Assembly (NCBI GenBank): GCA_030704615.1
Contig: CM060733.1
Coordinates: 18,662,001 to 18,726,000 of the forward strand
Direction: 5' to 3'
Source: Takakia lepidozioides
Lineage: Eukaryota > Streptophyta > Takakiopsida > Takakiales > Takakiaceae
Length of the DNA stretch: 64,000 nucleotides
How positions within the stretch are numbered: position 1 is the first letter of the stretch; every line of letters begins with the position of its first letter. Position numbers and translations under genes: made by a program. The notes under the pieces were generated by a model that was not told where the DNA came from, did not search any database, and was given only the letters and a program-made list of their open reading frames with translations. Shown in pieces: positions 1-8,467 of this stretch.

Positions 1-302
1 TCCAATATTCTGTCCCTCCCATCTGTAGTCTCTCATTAGCTCCATGCTGATTCTGGCAAGTTACACATAGAAGTGGTAACCATGGGAGGAAGGGGGCTAT
101 GGTAGTTTCAGTTGTGGATAGTTTAACAGTCCACTGGACTTAAGGTTGGCTATGTCTAGATTACATACCATTGCATGCTGCAGTTGGATATATGGGCTGT
201 TGCTTGTCAACGTAAGTATCTAGAGCTCTTATAAATGTAGTCAAAAGCCTGTATTAAAGATATGCATGAAATTGTAAGTCTTAAAGCTGTAGACTTAGCT
301 GT
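1..302. other. No recognisable feature
   Basis: Ordinary low-complexity-free DNA upstream of the copia element. I see no ORF of family type, repeat or RNA signal here. Confidence 0.5.
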
Positions 303-307
303 GGAGC

Positions 308-616
308 TATTGTACAAAGCTTACACCAGAATGTAGTTCTTCATTGCAAGGAAAAAAAACGAATACACGGGAGCACAGAAGAGATATACATGGCTCTACA
401 CCAGCCGATATACTCGGCAGAAGGACTATGTATGGCGGGAGCACCAAGTTCAAACTCCACTGCCAGGCTGTAACAAATACTCCACTGCCAGCTATAACTA
501 ATATGGACGTGAATGTCAAAGTCCTAGATACTATACCGCAGATATAAAGAAGTAATCTGATCTGAAAGTGGAACTATCACTTACATTGATCATTCTTGAA
601 TCTAGATATTACAACA
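308..616 (-). repeat. copia 3' LTR
   Basis: Direct repeat of 4517-4826. On the minus strand it starts TGTTGTA and ends TACAATA, so its tips are near-perfect inverted repeats ending TG...TA rather than TG...CA. Relative to the other LTR it lacks about 11 bp near 315 and carries a small internal duplication near 465-500. Confidence 0.9.
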
Positions 617-623
617 CTCCCAC
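617..623 (-). other. copia polypurine tract
   Basis: The minus strand reads GTGGGAG directly before the 3' LTR, the position where plus-strand DNA synthesis is primed in LTR retrotransposons. Confidence 0.7.
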
Positions 624-655
624 TAAGAATGATCAATGTAATAGTATCCTCCCAC

Positions 656-1426
656 TCATTGATCTGTAATCGGGGGGCCTGCAACAAGAGAAAGCATGCT
701 GCAGAAACGTCGAAACTTATCAGGTACCAGCGCCTTGGTGAGTATGTCTGCAACTTGATCATTCGTATTGATGTACACAACTCGAATGAATCCACGATGC
801 TGGAAGTCTCTCACTATGTGGTATTGTATATCAATGTGCTTGGTTCTGCGATGGTACTCTGGATTGAGTATGAGCTTTATCGCACTTTGATTGTCTCCAT
901 GAAGTTGAGTTGGTTCTTGCCTGAGAAGTTGTCTCAACCATACAACCTCTTTGCTAGTAACGCACGCTGCAATATACTCCGCCTCCATGGTAGAACCTGC
1001 CACACATTGTTGTTTTCGACTTACCCAAGTCACGGGTCCACCATTGAGAAAAACCAAGCACCCACTGCGAGATTTACGGTCATCTCCAGCGTAGTCCGCA
1101 TCTGCAAATGCGGTGAGTATGTTGTTGCAGTCTCCAGCAAAGTAACAGAGTTTGTAATGCACTGTACCCTTCAGATACTTCATAATCCGCCGAACAGCAT
1201 TACAATGAACATGCTTTGGCTTGGTAGAAAACTTTGCCACACAATAGAGTAATCTATATCCACTGCAATCATCTTTGAAAGATACAAAATAAAAGGCTCC
1301 CCCAAGCGAGGCAACACTCATGGGACCACACAAGTCAGAGTGATAAAATTGACTAGGCTTTTCAGCTTTCTTTCTATCTGGGCCCTCGATGGCCTGTGTG
1401 TTGAGCAGTAGGCTCAGTAAATTCAC
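656..1426 (-). pseudogene. copia integrase stub fused to RNase H by internal deletion
   Basis: The minus-strand frame of 256 codons begins with the integrase start (HSDLCGPM, then FKDDCSGYR) and passes directly into copia RNase H: ADADYAGD, RKSRSG, DNQSAIKL, KHIDIQYH and DILTKAL are all present. Everything between integrase core and RNase H, including the reverse transcriptase, is missing, so this is an in-frame internal deletion. The first codons of this frame belong to the inserted LINE. Product would not be functional. Confidence 0.88.
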
Positions 1427-1475
1427 TGGACGTTAAAGAAACTTTATCTTTATCTTTATCCTTTATCTTTGTTCT
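1380..1475 (+). mobile_element. 5'-truncated LINE 3' end with (TTTATC)n-like tail
   Basis: A short stretch ends CACTGGACGTTAAAG followed by TTTATC units (about 1441-1470). The neighbouring LINE ends GCGGACGTTATAAAG followed by CATTT units. The shared GGACGTT-A-AAAG ending suggests a second, very short LINE copy of a related family. Confidence 0.45.
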
Positions 1476-2667
1476 ATCTTTGATTCAGCTTCAACCAGCA
1501 GGAAATTGAGATTGTGAAATCATACCGGTACCTGGGTATGGTTATCCACTCCCCCAAGTTTCACTTTGCAGCCACTGCCCTGGACAGATTGACTAAAGGT
1601 AAGGCGGCCTCCGTCCGCCTTCAGGCCAAATGCAAGCAAATACATCTGCGTCATCCCCCAACCAAAAAGTGGCTGTTTGACACCGTCGTCAGCCCTGCTA
1701 CCATCTATGGTTGTGAGTTCTGGGCACCTGGCGTCCCTGTCTCCTGGTGGGAAAAGAATTTGGAACCATTCCAGTCATCTTTTCTCCAAGCAATGCTTGG
1801 CGCCAGGAGCACAACTCCATCTCAGATCCTAGGTGCAGAGTTCGCATGTGTACCATTGCAATCCGAGGCCCTCTTCCGGCTTACAATCTTTCTCCATAGA
1901 TTACAGGCCCTTCCACCCAAGGGGCTCGTGGCAAGGGCCCTCACATGTACAACATCTATGAGGCTCAAAGCTGCAGGTTTCAGGAACTCCTGGTATGCTC
2001 GAGTGGACAGTTTATTTCAACGTAACGGACTTTCTACTGCTTTCCTATTACCAATGAATCCAGATGAGGTGGACATCACATCCACACATGACCGTAACAG
2101 ACTCATTAGGAGAGAGCTTATGGAATTACATGTCAAGAGAACTTGGAAGCTACCCAATCTCACGACAAAGCTCCACTTCTATCGAGAGACATTCTTGGTG
2201 CTCCGCGATGATAGAATCTTGAGACCAAATTACCTTTCAGCATCCTTATCTCCTTCCCTCCTGAGGGCATTGGGGCGGTTCAGGGTGGGTTCCCACAACC
2301 TACGGATAGAGACTGGCAGATGGGAAAACCTGCAACGGGAGGACCGCCTATGTCCAGCTTGCATAGGGCGCAGCAAGGAAATTGAAACTGAAGAACACTT
2401 CTTCTTCTACTGCCCTTTATACTACGAGAGATCCGTGGGAGATTCCACTGTTTATTCAGTGGAACCCAAACTCTCACTGATGTCTTCCACTATGAGGATA
2501 AAAAATGCTTGGCAGCATACCTGCACGAGGCCTTCACCCTTAGACAATCGCTAGAACATTAATTGTGGTTTCTGGATTTTGTTCCTCTCTCATGTTGTCT
2601 TCCATTTTGTCCCATAAGCTCTATGAGCTTTCCGCGGACGTTATAAAGCATCATTTCATTTCATTTC
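1476..2667 (+). mobile_element. 5'-truncated LINE nested in copia integrase
   Basis: A plus-strand frame at 1514-2554 (346 codons) encodes the C-terminal part of a non-LTR reverse transcriptase: a YRYLGMVI-like start of the thumb/connection region, then a terminal zinc motif LCPAC...EHFFFYCP. The copy has no catalytic palm, and ends in a (CATTT)n tail at about 2650-2667, as expected for target-primed insertion. It splits the copia integrase between codons for ...FPVNK and RKKAEKP. It runs opposite to its copia host. Confidence 0.85.
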
Positions 2668-3449
2668 CTTTGTTGACAGGAAAAGACTGACGCTGATTTT
2701 TGCCATGCGCACAACCAAGATAGAACTGATCAATATTTGCATCTTGGTTCTTTATACTTAGACCTGTGACCATCCTTTCATGCTCCATTCGTCTAATCAT
2801 GTCTGTATGCACATGTCCTAGTCGAGCATGCCACTTCTCTAGGGTTTCTTTACCTTGATTAGACCCTGAACTCTCATGACAGTGTCTGTTGTTGCTGAGC
2901 TTTTTGCTAGTATCAAAGCCTGAACTCTCATGACAATCTCTCTTGCTTTCGTTATCATTATCAGACACTGAGCTCTCACGAGGAATTTTGTCTGTAACTA
3001 TGGAGTGGGCTTCATCAATAGGAATGACTACCTTAAATTGCATTCTGTCCTTCTTTAATACCAACCATGGCAAGTCTCTCTTGACCGTGCTGAGAATACA
3101 TTCGACAAGAATCCTTATCATAGACTGCTACTATCCCTTTGTCTGTCATCTGACCAACTGATAGCAGATTCTTTCTCAAATCAGGAACGTAGAGAGCATT
3201 ACGGATAACTCCCTTTGGCCATTTGCCATTGACCAGAGACAATATGTCAATGTCTCCAATACCTCCAACCCAAACACTAGAGTCTGTAGCAATTCGGACT
3301 CCCCAAGTACCATGCCTCATAGGCTTTAAAGTCTGAAACCATTGTTTTATGTCTGTCATGTGGTGCGACGCGGCGGTATCAGCAAACCAAGCATCAGCAT
3401 CCGAAGTTATGTGTGCATAACACACTTGACTCTCAAAAGGTAAAACCAA
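2651..3449 (-). pseudogene. copia protease and GAG-pre-integrase region
   Basis: Minus-strand frames carry the aspartic protease region (WFADTAASHHM, where copia proteases usually have a D-S/T-G-A-type core; the DTA triad is seen) and, after a frameshift near 3040-3120, the GAG-pre-integrase domain with WHARLGHVH and a zinc-binding CAHGK. The frame is cut at 2668 by the LINE. It continues in the next block at 656-1426. Confidence 0.85.
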
Positions 3450-3579
3450 GGCGTCTCCCCTATTAACTTCAGATGTTGGATTTATTACAACAGGATCCTC
3501 ACTGGTTTCAACAATACCACCAACATCAGTAATGGTGACAAATGCATCAGACTCAATGACATTTGCTTCACTCCTTTTT

Positions 3580-4305
3580 TTCTCGCCCTTCTTCGGCGGA
3601 TGATGACATTCCTTTGCCCAATGGCCTGTCTCTCCCCAGTTATAGCACTATGTCTTCTTCTTGAGTTCTGTTAAACGGTGTGCTCTCTCCTTACGCTGCT
3701 CGGGAGTAAGCTCTCTTCTCTTGCCGGCAAAAAACGGATTGCTACTACTACTACTACCTCCGGCAAAGAACTGCTCGATCACTCTCTTCATCTATAATAG
3801 CAGTTCTATTCCTGATGGCTGACTCTCTCTTCATTAGCCTTGCATGAAACGACTTTAGCGTTTGTTCCGATGCAGGTACACTATCCCAAGCTAAAAGTAG
3901 TGGCTCATAGCTAGGTGGAAGACCGACCTTCATCTTTGTCAACAACTGCCTCTCGCTGATTTTCTCTCCAAGATCATTCAGCTTCCTACCAAGAGCAGAG
4001 ATGGTACTGCATTAGGTAGAAATTGAATCAGTCTCCTGCATATGATACTTGTAAAAAATTTCTTGGAGACGCGTTATGTTTTCTTCTGCAGTCTGCTCAT
4101 GAGTCATGTTTAGCATCTCCCACATCTCTGCTGCCGTCATGCAATTAATCAATTGCTCCATGTGCTCTCTGTCAATTGAATGCAATATGGTCACTGCTGC
4201 TTTATTATCACGCAGCTCCCATGCATCCTTGTTCTCAGCATCACTCCGCTTATCCTTTCCATTGACCACATTCCAAAGATCTAATGCCTTGAAGATGAAT
4301 TCCAT
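3580..4305 (-). pseudogene. copia gag with zinc knuckle
   Basis: The frame at 4012-4305 begins MEFIFKALDLW and contains the gag core AAEMWEMLN; a second piece lies at 3754-3945 (LPPSYEPLL, ARLMKRE). A CCHC knuckle, CYNWGETGHWAKEC, is encoded at about 3606-3647, but a TAG stop (3648-3650 on the plus strand as CTA) immediately precedes its first cysteine. Stops and frameshifts mean no intact Gag. Confidence 0.85.
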
Positions 4306-4502
4306 CTAAATTTCCATAAGTGGAAGTTATTTCCATTAAACTTCTCCACACCTGCCAACTCTTTGGCCTCTTCTTTCGAACTCATGCTTCCTTAGCATTC
4401 AAGATCTCTCCAAACTATTCAACTCAAAGTCTCCTTGCTCTAGTTTTTAAAAAAAATACACTTCTATGGCACAGCTTTCACGCACAGCTTCACGACAACG
4501 CT

Positions 4503-4516
4503 GTGGGCCCATAACC
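4503..4516 (-). promoter_or_regulatory. copia primer binding site matching the anticodon arm of initiator tRNA-Met
   Basis: Directly inside the 5' LTR the plus strand reads GTGGGCCCATAACC. This equals the anticodon-stem-loop sequence of plant initiator tRNA-Met (anticodon CAT). The pairing would place the primer 3' end just after the anticodon loop, i.e. a cleaved 5' half-tRNA, the mode known for Drosophila copia, not the usual tRNA 3' end. Confidence 0.8.
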
Positions 4517-4826
4517 TATTGTAATCAGTCTAATCAAAGTTTACACCAGAATGTAGTTCTTTATTGCAAGGAAAAAAAACGAATACACGGGAGCACAGAA
4601 AAGATATACATGGCCCTGTACACCAGCCTGTATACTCGGCAGGAAGGACTATGTATGGCGGGAGCACTCCGGGAGCACCAAGTTCAAACTCCACTGCCAG
4701 GCTGTAACTAATATGGACGTGAATGTCAAAGTCCTAGATACTATACCGCAGATATAAAGAAGTAATCTGACCTGAAAGTGGAACTATCACTTACATTGAT
4801 CATTCTTGAATCTAGATATTACAACA
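4517..4826 (-). repeat. copia 5' LTR
   Basis: Direct repeat of 308-616, starting TGTTGTA on the minus strand and ending TACAATA beside the primer binding site. It keeps an 11-bp segment near 4524-4534 that the other LTR has lost. Confidence 0.9.
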
Positions 4827-4831
4827 GGAGC

Positions 4832-5175
4832 TTCAAAGCCAGTGAGCTAAGTTCTGAAAGGGTCATCTGTTGTTGTGTTTAGCTTCTCTCGCATATGTAG
4901 TGACCGAGTCAAATGTTATGGAAAAGTGCGTTTCCAGATTAAAAGATATGTAGCACGTACATGATAATTCCGTGATTGCTGGAAAAATAACTCATTTGGA
5001 AACATACGATTTCTGCATGTGATGACAGAAATATGTAATCATATTTCAAGAATCATGTTACAAAACAGAATCGAGTGCTGAAAGTTCTCACCGCTGATTC
5101 AAATCTGGACTACATGCTACAGTGTTCTGTTCAAGTATTTACAATCTACACAGCTTTGCTAGTGGTACTCTCAAA
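4832..5175 (-). other. Downstream region of the ELIP gene
   Basis: No coding signal. It lies 3' of the ELIP stop codon on the minus strand and probably includes its 3' UTR. No clear polyadenylation signal was fixed. Confidence 0.4.
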
Positions 5176-6192
5176 CTAGTGGAAGACCGGTGCATGACGG
5201 AACATTTCCGTGACGATGAGAGAGAAGAAGCCCAGCATGGCCAGGCGTCCGTTCCAGCGCTCAGCCATGGCTGTGAAAGGGCCCCAGCTGCGAGCGTCTG
5301 TGGACTCCCCATTCATGATGGGCACCAGCGAAGCATATGTGAACAATTGCACGGCACCAATGAAGAAGGGCAGGCCAGTGCTGCCAGGGCTGAAAAGTTG
5401 TTCCATTACTGTCAACCCGGTCATCTTCTCAGCCACAAAAGCCCACACAATACCCAGCATTGCCTGTCCATGAACAGTTATTGTGTCAGAATTTGCCCCA
5501 TGCGCAAGAACATATCTCAATTGAAAGAGTTACATGCTCAATTACACACCAGTTACATATACTGCAATGCGAACGAAGATTTTGCGTACAAACTTTGGTG
5601 GTGGTATTTAAGCAACCGTAAATCTCCAAATGGCGCATGTGATTGCACCGAGAAAAATTGTGCATACATAAATTACATTAGTGTCTTGGTTGTCAAACTC
5701 TTGAACCAACAGGAAATCAATTGGCTTCAAGTACAGTTATCTTCAGCTACGCATTTCTGAGAATTAGGGCAGAGAATGCCAGCTTACAAGTCGGCAGTTG
5801 ATCGTCTCAGGTGCAGCACCATCGAAGGCAAACACGCCCCAGAAGGACTGGTCACCAGTCTCAGGTCTTCGCTCAACTTCAGGGCGAGGGTAGAATGATC
5901 CTGAGTTTGGCTTGGCACCAAATACAGAGCGCTGCTCAGACTCATTGGTTTCCTGGTTCTTGAGAATGGCATCCCTGGTTATCTCCTTCTTGGTGCTCTG
6001 GTCAACAGCTTCTTGTACACTTGTCAAGTTCCCCCTTCCATTATCGCTGGCTTCACACCTCACCCTGCCTGCCAAAGATGTCAACAGTCTTGGGGTTGAG
6101 CTAAATCCAGTGATGGGCCGCTGGACAGGCAGAGCCTGCAAGCCTCCAAGCTTAGCTGCAGATGTAGACATGCACGACAGTGTAGCTGCCAT
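5176..6192 (-). CDS. Early light-induced protein (ELIP), chloroplast
   Basis: Two exons, 6192-5788 and 5463-5176, joined across a GT-AG intron (CTT|GTAAGC ... GGACAG|GCAATG), give about 230 residues, near normal ELIP size. The N-terminus is Ser/Thr/Ala-rich with VRCEAS near residue 45, a plausible transit-peptide end. The ELIP signature ERRPETGD, SFWGVFAFDG and APETIN follows. Three thylakoid membrane helices are visible: helix I (LAMLGIVWAFVAE, about 135-148), helix II (FFIGAVQLFTYASLVP) and helix III (RWNGRLAMLGFFSLI). Helices I and III carry the Glu/Arg chlorophyll-binding pairs of the LHC superfamily. ELIPs bind pigment and protect thylakoids in excess light. Oddity: helix I reads ETINCRLAM where the family has ETINGRLAM, and the exon junction falls inside this motif. 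It stands alone, convergent with nothing, next to the copia LTR. Confidence 0.93.
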
Positions 6193-6362
6193 CTTTGTAC
6201 GATTCTACTTGTTGAAGTGAATATGCAGGTGGAGTTGAACGAGTCGCAATCTAAACAACGATGCTCAAGGCAGACTTGAAGCGACCTTGAAGGTGGACGA
6301 AGTACTCAGTGCAATCAGCAAATGAAAACTCTTCACTTCGAATGTTGTAGCAGATGTTTACC

Positions 6363-6369
6363 ATTTATA
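6363..6369 (-). promoter_or_regulatory. Candidate TATA box of the ELIP gene
   Basis: The minus strand reads TATAAAT about 170 bp upstream of the ELIP start codon. A G-box-like ACACGTAG (plus 6426-6433) lies further upstream. Placement is reasonable; activity is inferred. Confidence 0.4.
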
Positions 6370-7000
6370 CTGTGAGGCGTATGCGCTCTGGTACGCTCCT
6401 CGTGTCGCCTGCATTACAACTCATGCAACTACGTGTCGAAGGTCTCGTTGAATGTCACTTCCTTGGCCACAAGCGAGACGGGTGGGTGGGCGATTCTCGC
6501 TGAGTATCTTCGTCTCTCTGTCGCTCATCACAAAGCCCATGCCAAGTGGATGGAAAAGAAACGAGACAGACGTGGCCGCCTCCTTCCCTGCCCAGATGGA
6601 CATCTTTATTCTTCAAAAGAGCGCGCCAAGTGGAGTTGCCACGCACCTCGATGCAACAAACATGACCTTTTACTGTGTTCTCACAGTTGCCAAGACTTCG
6701 GGATCCTTTGAAGCTGGTCACGATTGTTGGCCACATACACGAGGGAAGATGCAGATCGAAATTAGAATGGAAAGGGAAGAAGGGGTTGATTTAGCTAGTC
6801 TAAAGTCACCTCACCGCGCAGAAAATTGGGTAGCTGAAATCAAAGTCATTACAACGTTACGGTTGATGGGGAACAGAAAGAAAACTTACTCTTATTTGCA
6901 TTATAGATCTTCTGAAATCATTCATACTTAGTAACGTCATGTCAAGCACTGGTCAACCTATAAGCTATGGGGATGGGGATGTGTGGCAAATGATGTGCAG
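6370..7000. other. Spacer between ELIP and inverted ELIP fragment
   Basis: Overlapping open frames on both strands (for example 6452-6931 plus) show no recognisable domain and look like chance ORFs. It probably includes upstream regulatory DNA for the ELIP gene. Confidence 0.4.
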
Positions 7001-7092
7001 GCAATGCTAGGCATTGCGTGGGCATTTGTGGGCGAGAAGATGACCTGGCTTACAGTGCTGGAGCAACTCTTCAACCCTGGTGCAAGCCGGCA
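7001..7092 (+). pseudogene. ELIP exon 2 fragment, opposite strand
   Basis: Right after an intron-acceptor-like TGATGTGCAG, the plus strand translates as AMLGIAWAFVGEKM, then LTVLEQLFNPGAS, matching the beginning of exon 2 of the intact ELIP (AMLGIVWAFVAEKM ... VMEQLFSPGS). Homology stops near 7092; neither exon 1 nor the rest of exon 2 was found nearby. It is a broken second ELIP copy, head-to-head with the intact gene, divergent enough to be an old duplicate. Confidence 0.85.
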
Positions 7093-7229
7093 ACATCGAC
7101 AGCTTTAAGAACTCGAATATCACCAGGATGCAAACATGGATTCTTGGTTACCACCACCAATCCTGTCAAAAGTACATGTGCCACAAGTCCTTGCTCGGAA
7201 TCACCAAAATTATACTTTGAGAAAGCTTG

Positions 7230-8420
7230 AAGCCCCAAGAAAGACTGATTTGAGATGAGATTGTGGAAGCAATTGAGTGCTTAAACGAATATAAAGCGGG
7301 TGGACCTGATGGCAATATAGTTGACCAATTACCTTATCAAGCATGGTGGCGACCCCTTTCGGGAGTAGAGCCTAACGTCAGTAAATGCACAGCGGCGGCA
7401 TTCAGCGACAGAGGGGAGGGAGGAGGCGATCTGAAGTAGCAGGGAAGCCGATGGTTCACAGGTTTTTGTGCAAAACTGAGGAATCATTCTACTTTCAGGA
7501 TCGCTCACCCGCGGCTTTGAAGGAAAGTGATGCCTCTCCTCTGGCCCAAACCTTCAGGCACAATCAGAAAGGGGGCTTTGCAATTCGTGAATAACCTGCT
7601 TCACCCTGGAGTTGCCACTTTGCCTAAGTGAGTGTGGCACTTGGGATGTGTATATCCTTCATCTTTAGCAACCCCATTGTTTAGATGACATGCACATGAA
7701 TTCAGTGCATTTGACAGTGCAGATCATTGTGTATCTGCTCAAGGAGTGCTTTTCAATTACTGACTTGCTTTGGGCCTCAAGTTATACCAACTTCCACGTA
7801 CAAAACTGTTCAGACAACTGAAAAATGACGGGCATTCGCACCCGTTACGATATATTTGTGAGTACCCTTTTGTACTCTCACTCTCTATCTTTCCATTTTT
7901 CTCTCCCTCTGAAATTCAAACTCGGGTCGGGAAGCCTACATTTGAACAGCAAACAGAAGCAGAGAGGAAAGGGGGATTGCCAATCATCCCACCTGCCAGC
8001 TGCAGCATAGATGTTTGAGAGCAACATATAAGTTGTGTGGGCAACCTCAAGACAATCTTCACTTTCTGATTCTTTGTCCTGGGTACTCTCACCAGAGAGA
8101 CGTCCTCTTCAAATCCATCAAGAAAATTGTGCCTGTACTTCTGTTTACCAACTCAGAAAGTCTTGGGGCTGAGCCAAAAGCCCAGGCCCTTTTAGGGCCT
8201 AGTTGTTGGGCAAACCACACTCAGCAGATTGACGCTTGTGTAAAGGAATGTCTAGAGGATATCTCAAAAACTCGGATCAATTGTCTATTCCAAGGTAAGT
8301 CATACTACCAGTGTCAGCCCCTGACAAAGGTAGTTTCTGTCCCAAGTTTCTGTTCCGCTCAAACTGAGCGTGGGGTCAATGGCCACAAGGCTACAGCAAA
8401 CAACGTCTTATGAGTACATT
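7230..8420 (+). mobile_element. Decayed LINE remnant
   Basis: At 7253-7320 the plus strand encodes IVEAIECLNEYKAGGPDG, a reverse transcriptase start motif, and at 8015-8110 the terminal LINE zinc motif (KLCGQPQ...HFLILCPGY). Between them frames are broken. The motif order fits one LINE inserted beside the ELIP fragment. The KAGGPDG motif is close to that of the LINE piece at 9.1 kb on the other strand. Confidence 0.65.
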
Positions 8421-8467
8421 CTCTCCCTCTTTCTTCCTCTGTTCCCAAATTTTCCCAGATCCACAGA

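Larger units (their letters stand above)
308..4826 (-). mobile_element. Ty1/copia LTR retrotransposon, degraded, with nested LINE DNA
   Basis: The two flanks, 308-616 and 4517-4826, are direct repeats sharing long identical blocks. They are bordered by the same 5 bp, GGAGC (303-307 and 4827-4831), which is a target-site duplication. Read on the minus strand the order is 5' LTR, primer site, gag, zinc knuckle, protease, GAG-pre-integrase, start of integrase, a jump to RNase H, polypurine tract, 3' LTR, as in Ty1/copia. Reverse transcriptase and most of integrase are deleted, and LINE DNA interrupts the integrase start. Frameshifts and a stop make it non-autonomous. The LTRs differ by small indels, so the insertion is not recent. 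Confidence 0.93.

Noticed and set aside
596-1252. 218-codon plus-strand ORF
   Set aside because: It is the antisense shadow of copia RNase H; the minus frame carries all family motifs.
5122-5760. 212-codon plus-strand ORF
   Set aside because: It overlaps ELIP exon 2 and its intron in antisense; no domain and the minus strand explains it.
6452-6931. 159-codon plus-strand ORF
   Set aside because: No family, no exon context, overlapping ORFs in other frames; treated as chance.
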